64,000 nt of DNA from Tannerellaceae bacterium (GTDB lineage Bacteria; Bacteroidota; Bacteroidia; Bacteroidales; Tannerellaceae): contig JAISQD010000043.1 of assembly GCA_031274415.1 (NCBI GenBank), positions 1-64,000 of the forward strand, in the 5' to 3' direction. Position numbers and translations under genes: made by a program. Of this stretch, positions 25,418-34,742 are shown piece by piece; position 1 is the first letter of the stretch, and each line of letters begins with the position of its first letter. The notes under the pieces are model-generated. The model was given only the letters and a program-made list of their open reading frames with translations. It searched no databases and had not been told where the DNA came from.

Positions 25418-27136
25418 ATGAAGAAAATTGTGCTTTTGCTTGCGATTGCTTGTGTATGCCTGACCGCCGCCACGCAAAACCCGCCGAAATGGATGAATAA
25501 AACGAAAAAAGCGGTTCTCACTGTCACTACATTTGACAAGGATAACCGTAGGATCAACGCCACAACCGGCTTTTTTATCACCGAAACAGGCGAACTCCTT
25601 TCCGCTTATTCCCTTTTTAAAGGAGCGGCAAGGGCGACAGTCACCGATACGGAAGGGAACGAATATCCGGTTGTCTCCGTCATCGGGGCGGACGACTTGT
25701 ATGATGTTGTCCGCCTGAAAGCGGCCGTGCCCAAAAAAGCGCCTTATATCCCGTTGGCGACCGCTCCCGTTGCAGCGGGTTCTCCGGTTTACCTGCTCTC
25801 CTACTCGACAGGGAAAAATGTCCTGTTCAAACAAGGCGAAATAGCGGAAGTCAGCAAGTTAAACGATTCGTACAGGTATTATAAACTCTCTTTCCCTTTG
25901 ACGGCGGAACAGGTCAATGGCCCGTTGCTTCTCCCGACAGGCGAAGTGTTTGGACTGGCGCAGGAAGATGCGTCGGGTAAGAAAGAACATTCCTATGCGG
26001 TTTCGGCCGGATATGCATCCTCTTTAAGGGTCTCTACCTCAGACGCCTTTAATACCGTATATACAACGATCGGCATACGGAAAGCATGGCCCGAAGAGAT
26101 AGAACAGGCGTCCATCTTTTTGTTCCTATTGTCAAACAATCAGGATGTGCCTGCCTATCTGGAGACATTGAACGATTTTATCGCCGCTTTTCCTCTTGAA
26201 GCGGAAGGCTATATGAACAGGGCTTCGCATTATGCAAACAATAGAGAAGCATTATCGGCAGCCGGGTATTCCGACTGTCTGGCGCTGGCGTTGGCCGACG
26301 TGAATACCGCCATCAAATACAACAAAAACAAAGGGGAGGCCTATTATGACCGCGCAAAGCTGGTTTTTAGCGTCGCTGCAAACGATTCCACCATCACCGA
26401 CCCCAACTGGACGGTAGAGGCGGCGATAGCGGCGATCGGAAAAGCGGTCGCAGAGGAAGACCTGCCGCTCTACCGCCAATTGGAGGGGGATATCTATTTC
26501 TACCAGGGGGCGTATGAGGAGGCTTTTGACGATTATATGCGGGTGAACGACAGCGATTTTTCATCCGCCAACTCCTATTATTGGGCGGCAAAGGCAAAAG
26601 AGCGTATCGCCGGCGCACAAATCAGCGATATCATCGCCTTACTGGACAGCGCATTGTCCAAAATGGGAACGCCGCTTACAGCCGAAGCCGCTCCCTACCT
26701 GCTGGAGCGCATCGAATACAAGGTACAGCTCTCCCTTTTCAAGGAGGCCATCGCCGACTACGACCTCTATTACAATCTGTTGGATGGAAAAGTAGGCGAC
26801 GCCTTTTATTATTACCGCGAACAGGCCAAGTCCAAAGCCGGAGACAACGAGGGGGCTTTGCAGGATATCAGGGAGGCAGCCCGCCTAAGCCCCGACTCGC
26901 CGGATTATTATGCGGAAGAGGCGGCAGTCCTCGTGCGCATGCAACGCTATGATGAAGCGTTGGCCGGTATCCAAAAAGCGTTGGCGCTTGCTCCCGAATT
27001 CTCATCCTGCTACCGGCTAAGGGGGATCTGTTATATCCGTCAGGGAAAGAAAGACGAAGCGTGCGAAGCATTTAACCGCGCGAAAGAGTTGAACGATCCT
27101 GTCGTAGCGCGGTTAATCAAGGAACATTGCCGGTAA
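25418..27136 (+). CDS. exported trypsin-fold pseudoprotease with TPR domain
   Basis: A 572-residue exported protein: signal peptide (about 1-19), an HtrA/trypsin-like domain (about 25-215; ATTGFFITETGELLSAYSLF, DDLYDVVRL, NGPLLLPTGEVFGL) and tetratricopeptide repeats (about 260-572; ALSAAGYSDCLALALADVNTA, YDEALAGIQKALALAPEFS). In active HtrA proteins the first motif carries the catalytic His (here S65) and the third the catalytic Ser in NSGGP (here QVNGP at 165-169); only the Asp (D96) remains. It should bind rather than cut. An ATG 63 bases upstream is excluded by the promoter inside that extension. A small lipoprotein gene follows 17 bp downstream. Confidence 0.82.
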   Translation: MKKIVLLLAIACVCLTAATQNPPKWMNKTKKAVLTVTTFDKDNRRINATTGFFITETGELLSAYSLFKGAARATVTDTEGNEYPVVSVIGADDLYDVVRLKAAVPKKAPYIPLATAPVAAGSPVYLLSYSTGKNVLFKQGEIAEVSKLNDSYRYYKLSFPLTAEQVNGPLLLPTGEVFGLAQEDASGKKEHSYAVSAGYASSLRVSTSDAFNTVYTTIGIRKAWPEEIEQASIFLFLLSNNQDVPAYLETLNDFIAAFPLEAEGYMNRASHYANNREALSAAGYSDCLALALADVNTAIKYNKNKGEAYYDRAKLVFSVAANDSTITDPNWTVEAAIAAIGKAVAEEDLPLYRQLEGDIYFYQGAYEEAFDDYMRVNDSDFSSANSYYWAAKAKERIAGAQISDIIALLDSALSKMGTPLTAEAAPYLLERIEYKVQLSLFKEAIADYDLYYNLLDGKVGDAFYYYREQAKSKAGDNEGALQDIREAARLSPDSPDYYAEEAAVLVRMQRYDEALAGIQKALALAPEFSSCYRLRGICYIRQGKKDEACEAFNRAKELNDPVVARLIKEHCR

Positions 27137-27153
27137 TCCATACAACACATCAT

Positions 27154-27597
27154 ATGAAAAAAGAGATATTTACAGCCCTTTTCCTCTGCTGTACCCTGCT
27201 GTTGGCAGGTTGTAAAAGGGGGAAACAGCCTGCGGATCAGATGACGAAAGAGCCTGTTTCCACAACGCTGTTCGACAAACCGCTGTCCGAAATAAAGGAG
27301 CTGGTCGACGGGAAATGGGAGTTGGTCAGCGGACAAAACGACAGCGAGTTCAATGAGTTTGAGAATACGTTTATCCTGTTCGACGGCGACCGCTACGCAT
27401 GGATAGAGGACGGGCAGGAGGAAAAAGGGGATCTGAACTGGCGGAAAGCCGACACCGGTGCCGGGTACGAAGCTTACCTGACGGATGTTTTTTATGAAGC
27501 CTTCCCCTCTTACCCCGTAGCCATAAAAGGAGACACCCTCTATATCCAGGATTGCACGGTAACAGCCTACCGGTATACGTTGGTCAGGAGGCGGTGA
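27154..27597 (+). CDS. small lipoprotein, lipocalin-like, unknown function
   Basis: A 147-residue lipoprotein with lipobox LLLAGC. The mature part has a pattern of short beta strands (GKWELVSGQND, TFILFDGDRYAWIEDG, YPVAIKGDTLYIQD, AYRYTLVRR) resembling small lipocalin-like Bacteroidetes proteins. No catalytic residue set is evident. The chosen ATG leaves out nine residues that precede a good signal peptide. It is probably co-transcribed with the pseudoprotease-TPR gene 17 bp upstream. Confidence 0.72.
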   Translation: MKKEIFTALFLCCTLLLAGCKRGKQPADQMTKEPVSTTLFDKPLSEIKELVDGKWELVSGQNDSEFNEFENTFILFDGDRYAWIEDGQEEKGDLNWRKADTGAGYEAYLTDVFYEAFPSYPVAIKGDTLYIQDCTVTAYRYTLVRRR

Positions 27598-27619
27598 GTA
27601 ACAAAAACCTCATTTACCG

Positions 27620-27655
27620 CCCTCGCGATCGGAGAGGCCTCCACTCGCGAGAGGG
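27620..27655. terminator. hairpin between convergent genes
   Basis: CCCTCGCGA (27620-27628) pairs with TCGCGAGAGGG (27645-27655, two unpaired bases), enclosing a second small stem GGAG/CTCC. It lies between two convergent transcription units and could stop both; there is no strong U-run. Confidence 0.45.
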
Positions 27656-27682
27656 AGCTGTGGATAGGGCAGGCAGGCAGGG

Positions 27683-27799
27683 TCAAGCGTCGTTTCCTTT
27701 GTTCTCGTCAAAAAACCGCTTTCCCGCCTTGGTATGATCAAAGATAAACAGCCCCACTCCAAGTCCAATTATTAATAAACACATGAGAATTGCACCCAT
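27683..27799 (-). CDS. 38-residue single-helix membrane protein
   Basis: Begins MGAILMCLLIIGLGVGLFIF, a single membrane helix, followed by a charged tail (DHTKAGKRFFDENKGNDA). It starts one base after the stop of the DUF6722-like gene on the same strand, so the two are surely a small operon. No function can be given. It is below the size most gene finders report, but the tight spacing and clean hydrophobic/charged architecture support it. Confidence 0.6.
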   Translation of the reverse strand: MGAILMCLLIIGLGVGLFIFDHTKAGKRFFDENKGNDA

Positions 27800-27800
27800 A

Positions 27801-27983
27801 CTATTTTTGTTTTTGTTCTTTAATAAAATACAAGCCTAAAAGAAGGCTTGAAGCAACAGTAAGCAAACCAACGGCATACATTTGCCATTTCTGTTCAAAA
27901 TTGCTCAAAAAAGAGGATATTAAAACAGCCGTAGCGACATATTTTGCTATATCCATAAACCATTTACCAATCTCTTTTTTCAT
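27801..27983 (-). CDS. small two-helix membrane protein, DUF6722-like
   Basis: A 60-residue protein with an amphipathic start (MKKEIGKWFMDIAKYVATAV), a first hydrophobic segment (about 13-25) and a second (about 36-53, AVGLLTVASSLLLGLYFI), ending in EQKQK. It resembles the small Bacteroidetes DUF6722 proteins. Function unknown. It is 1 bp upstream of the 38-residue membrane protein and probably acts with it. Confidence 0.68.
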   Translation of the reverse strand: MKKEIGKWFMDIAKYVATAVLISSFLSNFEQKWQMYAVGLLTVASSLLLGLYFIKEQKQK

Positions 27984-28076
27984 AGTTAAAAACTTGCTTC
28001 ATCTGCAAAGATAATAATTAATTGAAAACATAAGAAAATAAAAGAGGCTGTTTTTACAATTCGATAACTCCGTCGA

Positions 28077-28688
28077 TCAGTCGAACAGCTTAAACTGGTA
28101 CCCTTGTTCCTGCATCCACTCAATAGAAGGGGACAGGGCCTGGCGCACATTCACCTCAGCTTTTAACGAATCGTGAAATACGATGATCGAGCCGTTGCGG
28201 GTATAGCGTTTAACGACGTTCAATACGCCGCCCGGAGTCATCAGGGGGCTGTAATCGCGCGTCACCACATCCCACATGATAATCCTGTACAGCTTGCGAA
28301 GACGAAGCGTTTGCCAAAGACGCATGTGCCCATGGGGCGGGCGGAACAGGTCGCTATCGATATGTGCTCTCGCTTTCTCTATATTCTCCAAGTAATGTTC
28401 CGACAGGTAACTAAGCCCCTGTATATGGTTGAAGGTATGGTTTCCCACCTGATGCCCCCTGTCAAGGATCATCCGGTAGATATCCGGGTGCTTGCAGACA
28501 TTGTCGCCCACACAAAAGAAGGTCGCTTTTATATTGTACTGATCCAGCACGTCCAATATCCAGGGCGTAACACCGGGTACCGGCCCGTCGTCAAACGTGA
28601 GGTATACACATTTCTCTTTTCCGGGAATACGCCAGAGGGATCCCGGAAAGAGTAACCTGTATAACAGGGGCGGCTGTTCGATAATCAT
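28077..28688 (-). CDS. polysaccharide deacetylase family protein
   Basis: A 203-residue NodB-fold (CE4) deacetylase that would remove acetyl groups from peptidoglycan or another N-acetylated polysaccharide. The metal/catalytic motifs are visible: TFDDGPVPG near residue 33, GNHTFNH near 82, RPPHGHMR near 116 and IIVFHDS near 168. There is no clear signal peptide, so it may act on the cytoplasmic face or be tethered through its partner. Its ATG overlaps the stop of the DUF2723 gene (4 bp), so the two are coupled. Confidence 0.9.
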   Translation of the reverse strand: MIIEQPPLLYRLLFPGSLWRIPGKEKCVYLTFDDGPVPGVTPWILDVLDQYNIKATFFCVGDNVCKHPDIYRMILDRGHQVGNHTFNHIQGLSYLSEHYLENIEKARAHIDSDLFRPPHGHMRLWQTLRLRKLYRIIMWDVVTRDYSPLMTPGGVLNVVKRYTRNGSIIVFHDSLKAEVNVRQALSPSIEWMQEQGYQFKLFD

Positions 28689-31600
28689 TGTCGCTCTCTT
28701 GAAATGGAGAAATAGGCCATACGGTAATTATCGAACTCTTCCTGGTATTTCTTGCTAAATTCGGGATTGTATGATTTACTGGATTGTAAGATTTCCTGAA
28801 GAATGGCAAGATTTGTTTCCACCTCTCTTCTGACCGATTCGAACTGATAGGGTTTCAGGCGGAAATACCAATTCAGGTTGTGGAATGCATTCTCCGCGAT
28901 GCTGTCATACACCTTTTCCGCTTTTTCGTTTTCGCCCGTCTTGTAATAGAGGTCGCCAAAAGCGAGGGCGCTGTAATCCATCGGGACATTTTCGGGCGGT
29001 AAGACCTCCATCGCCTTATCCAGCACACGTATCGCCTTATCCTTTTTCCCTTCATTGACGAGTGCGGCAGCCAACTTGCCGAACACGACCATACGGTTGG
29101 TTTTACACATACGCATAATCGTTTCGTCTATGTAGACGCCCGGTTTGTCCAACCCTCCCCATTTGAACTTGTTCATGACGTTATCGTACATCCTTTCCGA
29201 ATTGACATCCCGGCCGGTCTCTTTTGTCTTTACCGGGACAATCTGGTACGCCAGGCCGGTCTGCTGGAAGTATCCGTCCAGGTTCACGAATTGGTCGGAG
29301 TTGACGGTTATCGCATAATAGATGGGGCGTTTCCAGTTATTTTCCCTCAACATTTCCAGGATGATCAATTCCTGTTTCCCCAATGCATCTTTGCCTTTGA
29401 GGTCGATGGACATCTCCTCCAGCCGGTAAGGGCTGTCTTCGGGAGACAGCACCTGATGAAAGGCGACGGCCGCCGAATCGACACTGAACGTCAGCGTTTC
29501 CGAAGGGACATAATCTATGGCGGAATTTCCTCCCCTCCCCTGAAGCTTGTATTTCGGGTCGTTACTACGGACAAAGCTGAGCGCCACCGACAGGTCGACG
29601 GGCTTTTCGGTGATCGGGTATATCTGGACAAAATCCCTCGTCCCCTGTATATAATCTTCCCTGTTCCATGAGATGGGCAACGGTTCGGATTCGTAGGCCT
29701 GCCGTTTCATCTGGTCTATGTACCAGTCGGTTTGCAGGTAACTGGTGTTACATACGCGCACGTCGGTACGTATTCCTTCCACCTCCTGGGCATACCACAG
29801 GGGGAAGGTATCGTTATCCCCGTTGGTGAATATAATCGCGTTCGGTTCGCACGATTCCAGGTAATTATGTCCTATGTCGCGGGCGACATAGCGGTTGGAA
29901 CGGTCGTGGTCATCCCAGTTCTGCCCGGCCATCCGCAAGGGGATAAAGAGGGAAAGGAGGCAGGAGAGCGACCCGGCAACGAGGGCAGGCGTTTTCAGGT
30001 ACCTCTCCAGTATCTTCGCCAGGCCGGCTACGCCAAAGCCGATCCATATGCAAAACGCATAGAAAGAGCCGGCATAGGCATAATCGCGTTCGCGCGGCTG
30101 GTAGGGCGGCTGGTTCAGGTAAAGCACAATGGCGATACCTGTCATAAAGAAGAGGAAGAAGGTGATCCAGAACCCCTGAATCCCCTTTTGTCCCGCATAG
30201 GCCTGGTAAAAAAGCCCGATGAGACCCAGCAAAAGCGGCAGCAGGAAGTAGGTGTTATGCCCCTTGTTATGGGCGATATCAAACGGCATATCATCCTGCG
30301 GGCCGACCAGCATTTCGTCGATGAACGTAATCCCTGTGATCCAGTTGCCGTTCGTGATTTCGCCGTGCCCCTGGATATCGTTCTGGCGACCGGAGAAATT
30401 CCACATAAAGTACCGCCAGTACATGAAATTCAGCTGATAGGAGAAGAAGAAGCGGATATTCTCGGCGAATGTCGGTTTAACGACAGTCACCGTTTCGCCG
30501 CAACGGTTAAACGCCACCTGTTCCCCTTTCACCTGCGCCCAGTCCTTGTAGCCGGTGATATGCGTGTCTGGGTAATTGCTGTACATACGCGGAAAGAGCA
30601 TGTTCAGTTCGTCGATATTTTTATAATGTGGAACCTCCCGCGAGACGTAGTATCTGTCCTTTTCGTTCTTGTCCTTTTTGATGACCCGGCTCCATGTCGG
30701 GTCGCTGTACTCGACGACGGGAGCGCAAGCGCCCCCCTCCCTGCCTTCGTACATGACTTCCGAGACGTACGTCCGCCCGTAAATCAACGGGGTTTCGCCG
30801 TACTGTTCACGCGCAAGGTAGGCGCGCAGGGTGAAGATATCGCTCGGGGCGTTCTGATCCATCGGCGTGCCTGCGGTGGAGCGGATCAGGATTAGCGCAA
30901 ACGACGAATAACCGATCACAATCACCGTCAAACAGACTAAGATCGTATTTAATATCTTGATATAGTTTCTTTTATTCCAATACAGGTAGAGACACAAAGC
31001 GGCAATCAGGAGTATACCGAGCACATACCCGCGTCCGATGAAAGGGATACCGAGCAGGGTGACGGAGAGGACGAAAGCGATTTTCATGCGGAGTACGTTC
31101 GTTTCGGTACACATCGTCTCGTAAATAGCCCAGCCCAAAACAGCTGCTAATATAATAATGTACGCGTAGACGCCCGAATTGTACGGCATGCCCAATGTAT
31201 TGACGAACAACAGTTCGAACCACCCGCAGACCTCGACCAGCCCCTGTATCACGCCAAACATCATCAGGGCGACGATCGCAAAGGAGACCAGCAGGGCGAC
31301 GATCGTCCCTTTCATGGTCGGGTTGGGGAACTTCTTATAATAATAGACCAACACAATGGCGGGGATACAGAGCAGGTTCAGCAGGTGGACGCCGATGCTT
31401 AGCCCCATCAGATAGGCGATCAGCACGATCCAACGGTCGGCATGCGAATGGTCTGCCGCATCTTCCCATTTCAGGATCAGCCAGAAGACAACCGCCGTAA
31501 AGAGAGACGAATAGGCATAGACCTCCCCCTCTACTGCGCTAAACCAGAACGTATCGCTGAACGTATAGGCCAAAGCGCCCGTCAGACCGCTTCCTATAAT

Positions 31601-31990
31601 GGTAATGAGCTGTGCCGTCGTCATTTCTTTACCGTCGGCGACCATGATTTTCCGTGCCATATGGGTAATACTCCAGAAGAGGAACAGGATGGTTAACCCG
31701 CTGAAGATGGCCGACATAGTATTCACCATCAGGGCGACTTTTTCCGGCCCTGAAGCGAACTGCGTAAACAGGTTGGCCGTCAGCATGAAAAAGGGTGCGC
31801 CGGGCGGGTGCCCTACTTCCAGTTTATAGGCAGAGGAGATAAACTCGCCGCAATCCCAGAAGCTGGCGGTCGGTTCCATAGTCATTAGATATACGATAGA
31901 AGCAATCAGAAAGGTGATCCATCCCAGTACATTGTTGATAAGTCGATATTTTCCCATGTGTTTGTCTAAAAGTGATAATAAATTGATCAT
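28685..31990 (-). CDS. DUF2723 multi-pass membrane protein (GT117-type protein O-mannosyltransferase)
   Basis: A 1101-residue inner-membrane protein with about twelve membrane helices in the first half and a soluble TPR-containing C-terminus (near residues 960-1060). The N-terminal EPTASFWDCGEFI segment, with its acidic residues in the first extracytoplasmic loop, is the family signature and the likely active site. The family is assigned to glycosyltransferase family 117, related to protein O-mannosyltransferases; the start of O-glycosylation of exported proteins is the plausible role. An ATG 33 bases downstream (MGKYRLINN) is an equally reasonable start. A -7 box lies 32 bp upstream. Confidence 0.85.
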   Translation of the reverse strand: MINLLSLLDKHMGKYRLINNVLGWITFLIASIVYLMTMEPTASFWDCGEFISSAYKLEVGHPPGAPFFMLTANLFTQFASGPEKVALMVNTMSAIFSGLTILFLFWSITHMARKIMVADGKEMTTAQLITIIGSGLTGALAYTFSDTFWFSAVEGEVYAYSSLFTAVVFWLILKWEDAADHSHADRWIVLIAYLMGLSIGVHLLNLLCIPAIVLVYYYKKFPNPTMKGTIVALLVSFAIVALMMFGVIQGLVEVCGWFELLFVNTLGMPYNSGVYAYIIILAAVLGWAIYETMCTETNVLRMKIAFVLSVTLLGIPFIGRGYVLGILLIAALCLYLYWNKRNYIKILNTILVCLTVIVIGYSSFALILIRSTAGTPMDQNAPSDIFTLRAYLAREQYGETPLIYGRTYVSEVMYEGREGGACAPVVEYSDPTWSRVIKKDKNEKDRYYVSREVPHYKNIDELNMLFPRMYSNYPDTHITGYKDWAQVKGEQVAFNRCGETVTVVKPTFAENIRFFFSYQLNFMYWRYFMWNFSGRQNDIQGHGEITNGNWITGITFIDEMLVGPQDDMPFDIAHNKGHNTYFLLPLLLGLIGLFYQAYAGQKGIQGFWITFFLFFMTGIAIVLYLNQPPYQPRERDYAYAGSFYAFCIWIGFGVAGLAKILERYLKTPALVAGSLSCLLSLFIPLRMAGQNWDDHDRSNRYVARDIGHNYLESCEPNAIIFTNGDNDTFPLWYAQEVEGIRTDVRVCNTSYLQTDWYIDQMKRQAYESEPLPISWNREDYIQGTRDFVQIYPITEKPVDLSVALSFVRSNDPKYKLQGRGGNSAIDYVPSETLTFSVDSAAVAFHQVLSPEDSPYRLEEMSIDLKGKDALGKQELIILEMLRENNWKRPIYYAITVNSDQFVNLDGYFQQTGLAYQIVPVKTKETGRDVNSERMYDNVMNKFKWGGLDKPGVYIDETIMRMCKTNRMVVFGKLAAALVNEGKKDKAIRVLDKAMEVLPPENVPMDYSALAFGDLYYKTGENEKAEKVYDSIAENAFHNLNWYFRLKPYQFESVRREVETNLAILQEILQSSKSYNPEFSKKYQEEFDNYRMAYFSISRERQ

Positions 31991-32021
31991 TGAACAATCC
32001 TGACATCAAGGATGCAGGGTA

Positions 32022-32029
32022 CAAAGGTA
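32022..32029 (-). promoter_or_regulatory. -7 promoter box for DUF2723-deacetylase operon
   Basis: TACCTTTG on the minus strand matches TAnnTTTG. Confidence 0.6.
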
Positions 32030-32120
32030 CATATTTACCTTGTAATACAAACGGATTAGAGGCATATATATTGTATCCGGCACCTCTTCTCCCCTATAGG
32101 CATCCCTTCTTCCCTGCATA

Positions 32121-32283
32121 GGGACGAAAAAAAACGAATGCCGGTAGAAAATCTTTATTCGACAGTTGTCGAACATCTGTTTGACAACTGTCGAATAAAG
32201 ACCGGATAACGACCTTTCCGGGGAAAAGCAGTTATCCCGTCGGAAAAAGACAGGGAGGCAAATAAAAAGCATTCCCGTCCCGT
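32121..32283. repeat. intergenic palindromic structure with 22-nt hairpin arms
   Basis: The 369-bp divergent gap 31991-32359 holds this structure and two opposite promoters. CTTTATTCGACAGTTGTC starts the left arm at 32153-32174, complementary (one G-T pair) to 32179-32200, with loop ATCT. CCGGT/ACCGG (32141-32145, 32201-32205) extend the stem. Further out, GGGACG...GAATGC on the left and GCATTC...CGTCCC on the right form imperfect terminal repeats. It does not share sequence with the 264-bp element. Confidence 0.7.
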
Positions 32284-32322
32284 TTAAAAGAACTCTTATA
32301 TCGAACTCACATTAAATTAATG

Positions 32323-32330
32323 TATATTTG
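32323..32330 (+). promoter_or_regulatory. -7 promoter box for the redox-dead thioredoxin-fold lipoprotein
   Basis: TATATTTG matches TAnnTTTG, 29 bp before the ATG. Confidence 0.65.
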
Positions 32331-32359
32331 TAGCGAAATAATAAACACAGTATCAGAAA

Positions 32360-33517
32360 ATGGTAAGACAAATAGCTGCCCGGTGGTTGATGGCTTTTGG
32401 CGTGGTAACGGGACTGTTCACCGCATGCAACGATGCAGACTTTACGGTGAAGGGCGTGGTCTCCGAAGCTGACGGCCAGGTCATGTATTTTGAGAATGTA
32501 GGCGTGTCGGAAGTTGTGACGCTGGATTCCGTCAGGTTGACGGCCGCGGGGAAATTCAAATTCAGCAGGGAACGCCCCAAGTATCCTGATTTTTATCGTT
32601 TCCGTCTGAATAATCAATGGATCAATTTCTCGATAGATTCGACGGAAACAGTCGTTTTTTCGGCCAATGCAGGGACGTTTGCCACCTCCTATACCGTCGA
32701 AGGATCGGAAAACTCAAAGGCGATAAAGGCGATCACGCTGGCGCAATTAGACGCCAACCAAGCCATTGGCAAGTTGCAAAAAGAGTACGAAAGAGGGTTG
32801 GTCAATGATACGCTCTACCGCGAGCAAATGCTGGAAATTGCCGAAACATACAAAGAGGTCGGACGGAAATATATCTATTCCGCCCCGATGTCTACCGCCG
32901 CCTATTTCGCCCTGTTCCAAAAAATAAACGGGTTACTCTTTTTCGACCTCTACGACAAGAACGATTCCAAGGCTTACGGCGCTGTGGCGACCAGTTTCGA
33001 CTATTACTATCCCGAAAGCCCCCGTGCCAAACACCTGCACAACCTGGCCTTGCAGTCGATCAAAGTCATCCGCCGGCAACGCGCACTGGAGGAAGAGAAA
33101 ATCAATATTGAAGAGGTGAGCTATCTGGATATCAGCCTGCCCGACATCAAGGGTGATACGCTCTCTTTGTCCGCCGTCGCCAGGAACAGGGTGGTGCTGA
33201 TTAACTTTACGGCTTACCAGAGCGAATGGTCGCCGGCTCTGAATATGGAACTGGCCGACCTGTACGCGAAATACCAGGCAAAAGGCTTTGCGATCTACCA
33301 GGTCTCGTTGGATAACGATGCGCATTTGTGGAAGAATGTATCGTCCAGGCTTCCGTGGTTTTGCGTGTACGACTCCGAATCCGTTTATTCACAGATCGCC
33401 GCTTTGTACAATGTAAGACAATTACCGGCCCTGTTTCTCTTAGACAGGAAAGGGAATCTGGTTAAACGTGTGGATGATATCACCAAGCTTGACGCGGATA
33501 TCAAATCCATCCTTTGA
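32360..33517 (+). CDS. DUF4369/TlpA-type thioredoxin-fold lipoprotein lacking the CXXC
   Basis: A 385-residue lipoprotein (lipobox LFTAC, Cys23). Residues 26-125 resemble the DUF4369 beta domain common in Bacteroidetes TlpA-like proteins, then a helical linker, then a thioredoxin/AhpC-TSA domain (about 255-385). Where redox-active members have WCxxC the sequence is Q287-S288-E-W-S291, both cysteines replaced by serine, although the cis-proline loop QLPALFLLD is kept. It should not be a thiol oxidoreductase. It is 9 bp upstream of sufS, so co-transcribed with it and rnhB. Confidence 0.85.
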   Translation: MVRQIAARWLMAFGVVTGLFTACNDADFTVKGVVSEADGQVMYFENVGVSEVVTLDSVRLTAAGKFKFSRERPKYPDFYRFRLNNQWINFSIDSTETVVFSANAGTFATSYTVEGSENSKAIKAITLAQLDANQAIGKLQKEYERGLVNDTLYREQMLEIAETYKEVGRKYIYSAPMSTAAYFALFQKINGLLFFDLYDKNDSKAYGAVATSFDYYYPESPRAKHLHNLALQSIKVIRRQRALEEEKINIEEVSYLDISLPDIKGDTLSLSAVARNRVVLINFTAYQSEWSPALNMELADLYAKYQAKGFAIYQVSLDNDAHLWKNVSSRLPWFCVYDSESVYSQIAALYNVRQLPALFLLDRKGNLVKRVDDITKLDADIKSIL

Positions 33518-33526
33518 TGTAAAGAG

Positions 33527-34741
33527 ATGATCGATATACAGTCCATACGGGAAGATTTTCCCATCTTAGCGCATACGGTATATGGTAAGCCGTTGATTTA
33601 TTTTGATAATGCCGCGACTACACAAAAGCCGCGCGCCGTAGTGGAGAAAATAACGGACGGATATTATCATGTCAATGCGAATGTCCACCGGGGCGTTCAT
33701 TTCCTGAGCCAGGCGGCAACCGAAGCGCACGAAAAAGCCCGGCAGGTGGTGCAGCAGTTTCTGAATGCCGCCTCACCGAACGAGATTATCTTTACGCGCG
33801 GTACGACGGAAGCGATCAACCTGATTGCATCCAGCTTCACAGAGGCCTGTATGGAAGAGGGGGACGAGGTGATTCTCTCCGCCATGGAGCACCATTCCAA
33901 TATTGTCCCGTGGCAGTTGCAGGCCACCCGCAGGGGGATTGTCCTGAAGGTCGTCCCCGTCAATGGAAAAGGGGAGTTATGTATGGATACGTACCGTAGC
34001 CTTTTCTCGGAACGGACGAAGTTGGTGTCCCTCACGCACGTATCGAATGTGCTGGGGAGCATCAATCCGGTTAAAGAAATTATCCGCGAAGCGCATGCGC
34101 ATGATGTACCCGTTTTATTGGATGGAGCGCAGTCGGTGCCCCACATAAAGGTGGATATGCAGGCGTTGGATGTTGATTTCTATGTCTTTTCCGGCCACAA
34201 AATATATGGCCCGACAGGTATCGGCGTCTTGTACGGAAAGGAGAAATGGTTGGACAAACTGCCTCCTTACCAAGGGGGAGGAGAGATGATTGCCAGCGTT
34301 TCCTTTGAGAAAACGGTATTCAATGAGTTACCCTACAAGTTTGAAGCCGGCACGCCGGATTATATCGGCAGTACCGTTCTGGCAGAGGCGTTGCACTATG
34401 TCGGGAAGATAGGGCTTGATGCGATTGCCGCCTACGAGAAAGAGCTGTTGCAGTATGCGACCCGCCAACTGAAAACGATCGACGGGACGCGGATTTTCGG
34501 CGAGGCCGCAGAGAAGAGCAGTGTCCTCTCTTTTCTTATCGGGACGATACACCCGTATGATATGGGGATGTTGCTGGACCGGCTGGGGATAGCCGTCCGT
34601 ACAGGCCACCATTGTGCACAGCCGTTGATGAACGCCTTGGGAATCGAAGGGACGGTACGCGCCTCCTTCTCATTTTACAATACAAAAGAGGAAATTGATG
34701 CGTTTATCGCAGGCGTGAGGCAGGTAAAGGAGATGTTTTGA
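33527..34741 (+). CDS. sufS: SufS-type cysteine desulfurase
   Basis: PLP-dependent group II cysteine desulfurase that mobilises sulfur from cysteine for Fe-S cluster assembly. The 404-residue protein has the N-terminal [11 protein letters not shown], the PLP lysine in [10 protein letters not shown] and the catalytic cysteine in [10 protein letters not shown]. The other suf genes (sufBCD) are not adjacent; the gene sits between a thioredoxin-fold lipoprotein and rnhB (1 bp gap). The length and motifs are fully normal. Confidence 0.94.
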   Translation: MIDIQSIREDFPILAHTVYGKPLIYFDNAATTQKPRAVVEKITDGYYHVNANVHRGVHFLSQAATEAHEKARQVVQQFLNAASPNEIIFTRGTTEAINLIASSFTEACMEEGDEVILSAMEHHSNIVPWQLQATRRGIVLKVVPVNGKGELCMDTYRSLFSERTKLVSLTHVSNVLGSINPVKEIIREAHAHDVPVLLDGAQSVPHIKVDMQALDVDFYVFSGHKIYGPTGIGVLYGKEKWLDKLPPYQGGGEMIASVSFEKTVFNELPYKFEAGTPDYIGSTVLAEALHYVGKIGLDAIAAYEKELLQYATRQLKTIDGTRIFGEAAEKSSVLSFLIGTIHPYDMGMLLDRLGIAVRTGHHCAQPLMNALGIEGTVRASFSFYNTKEEIDAFIAGVRQVKEMF

Positions 34742-34742
34742 G

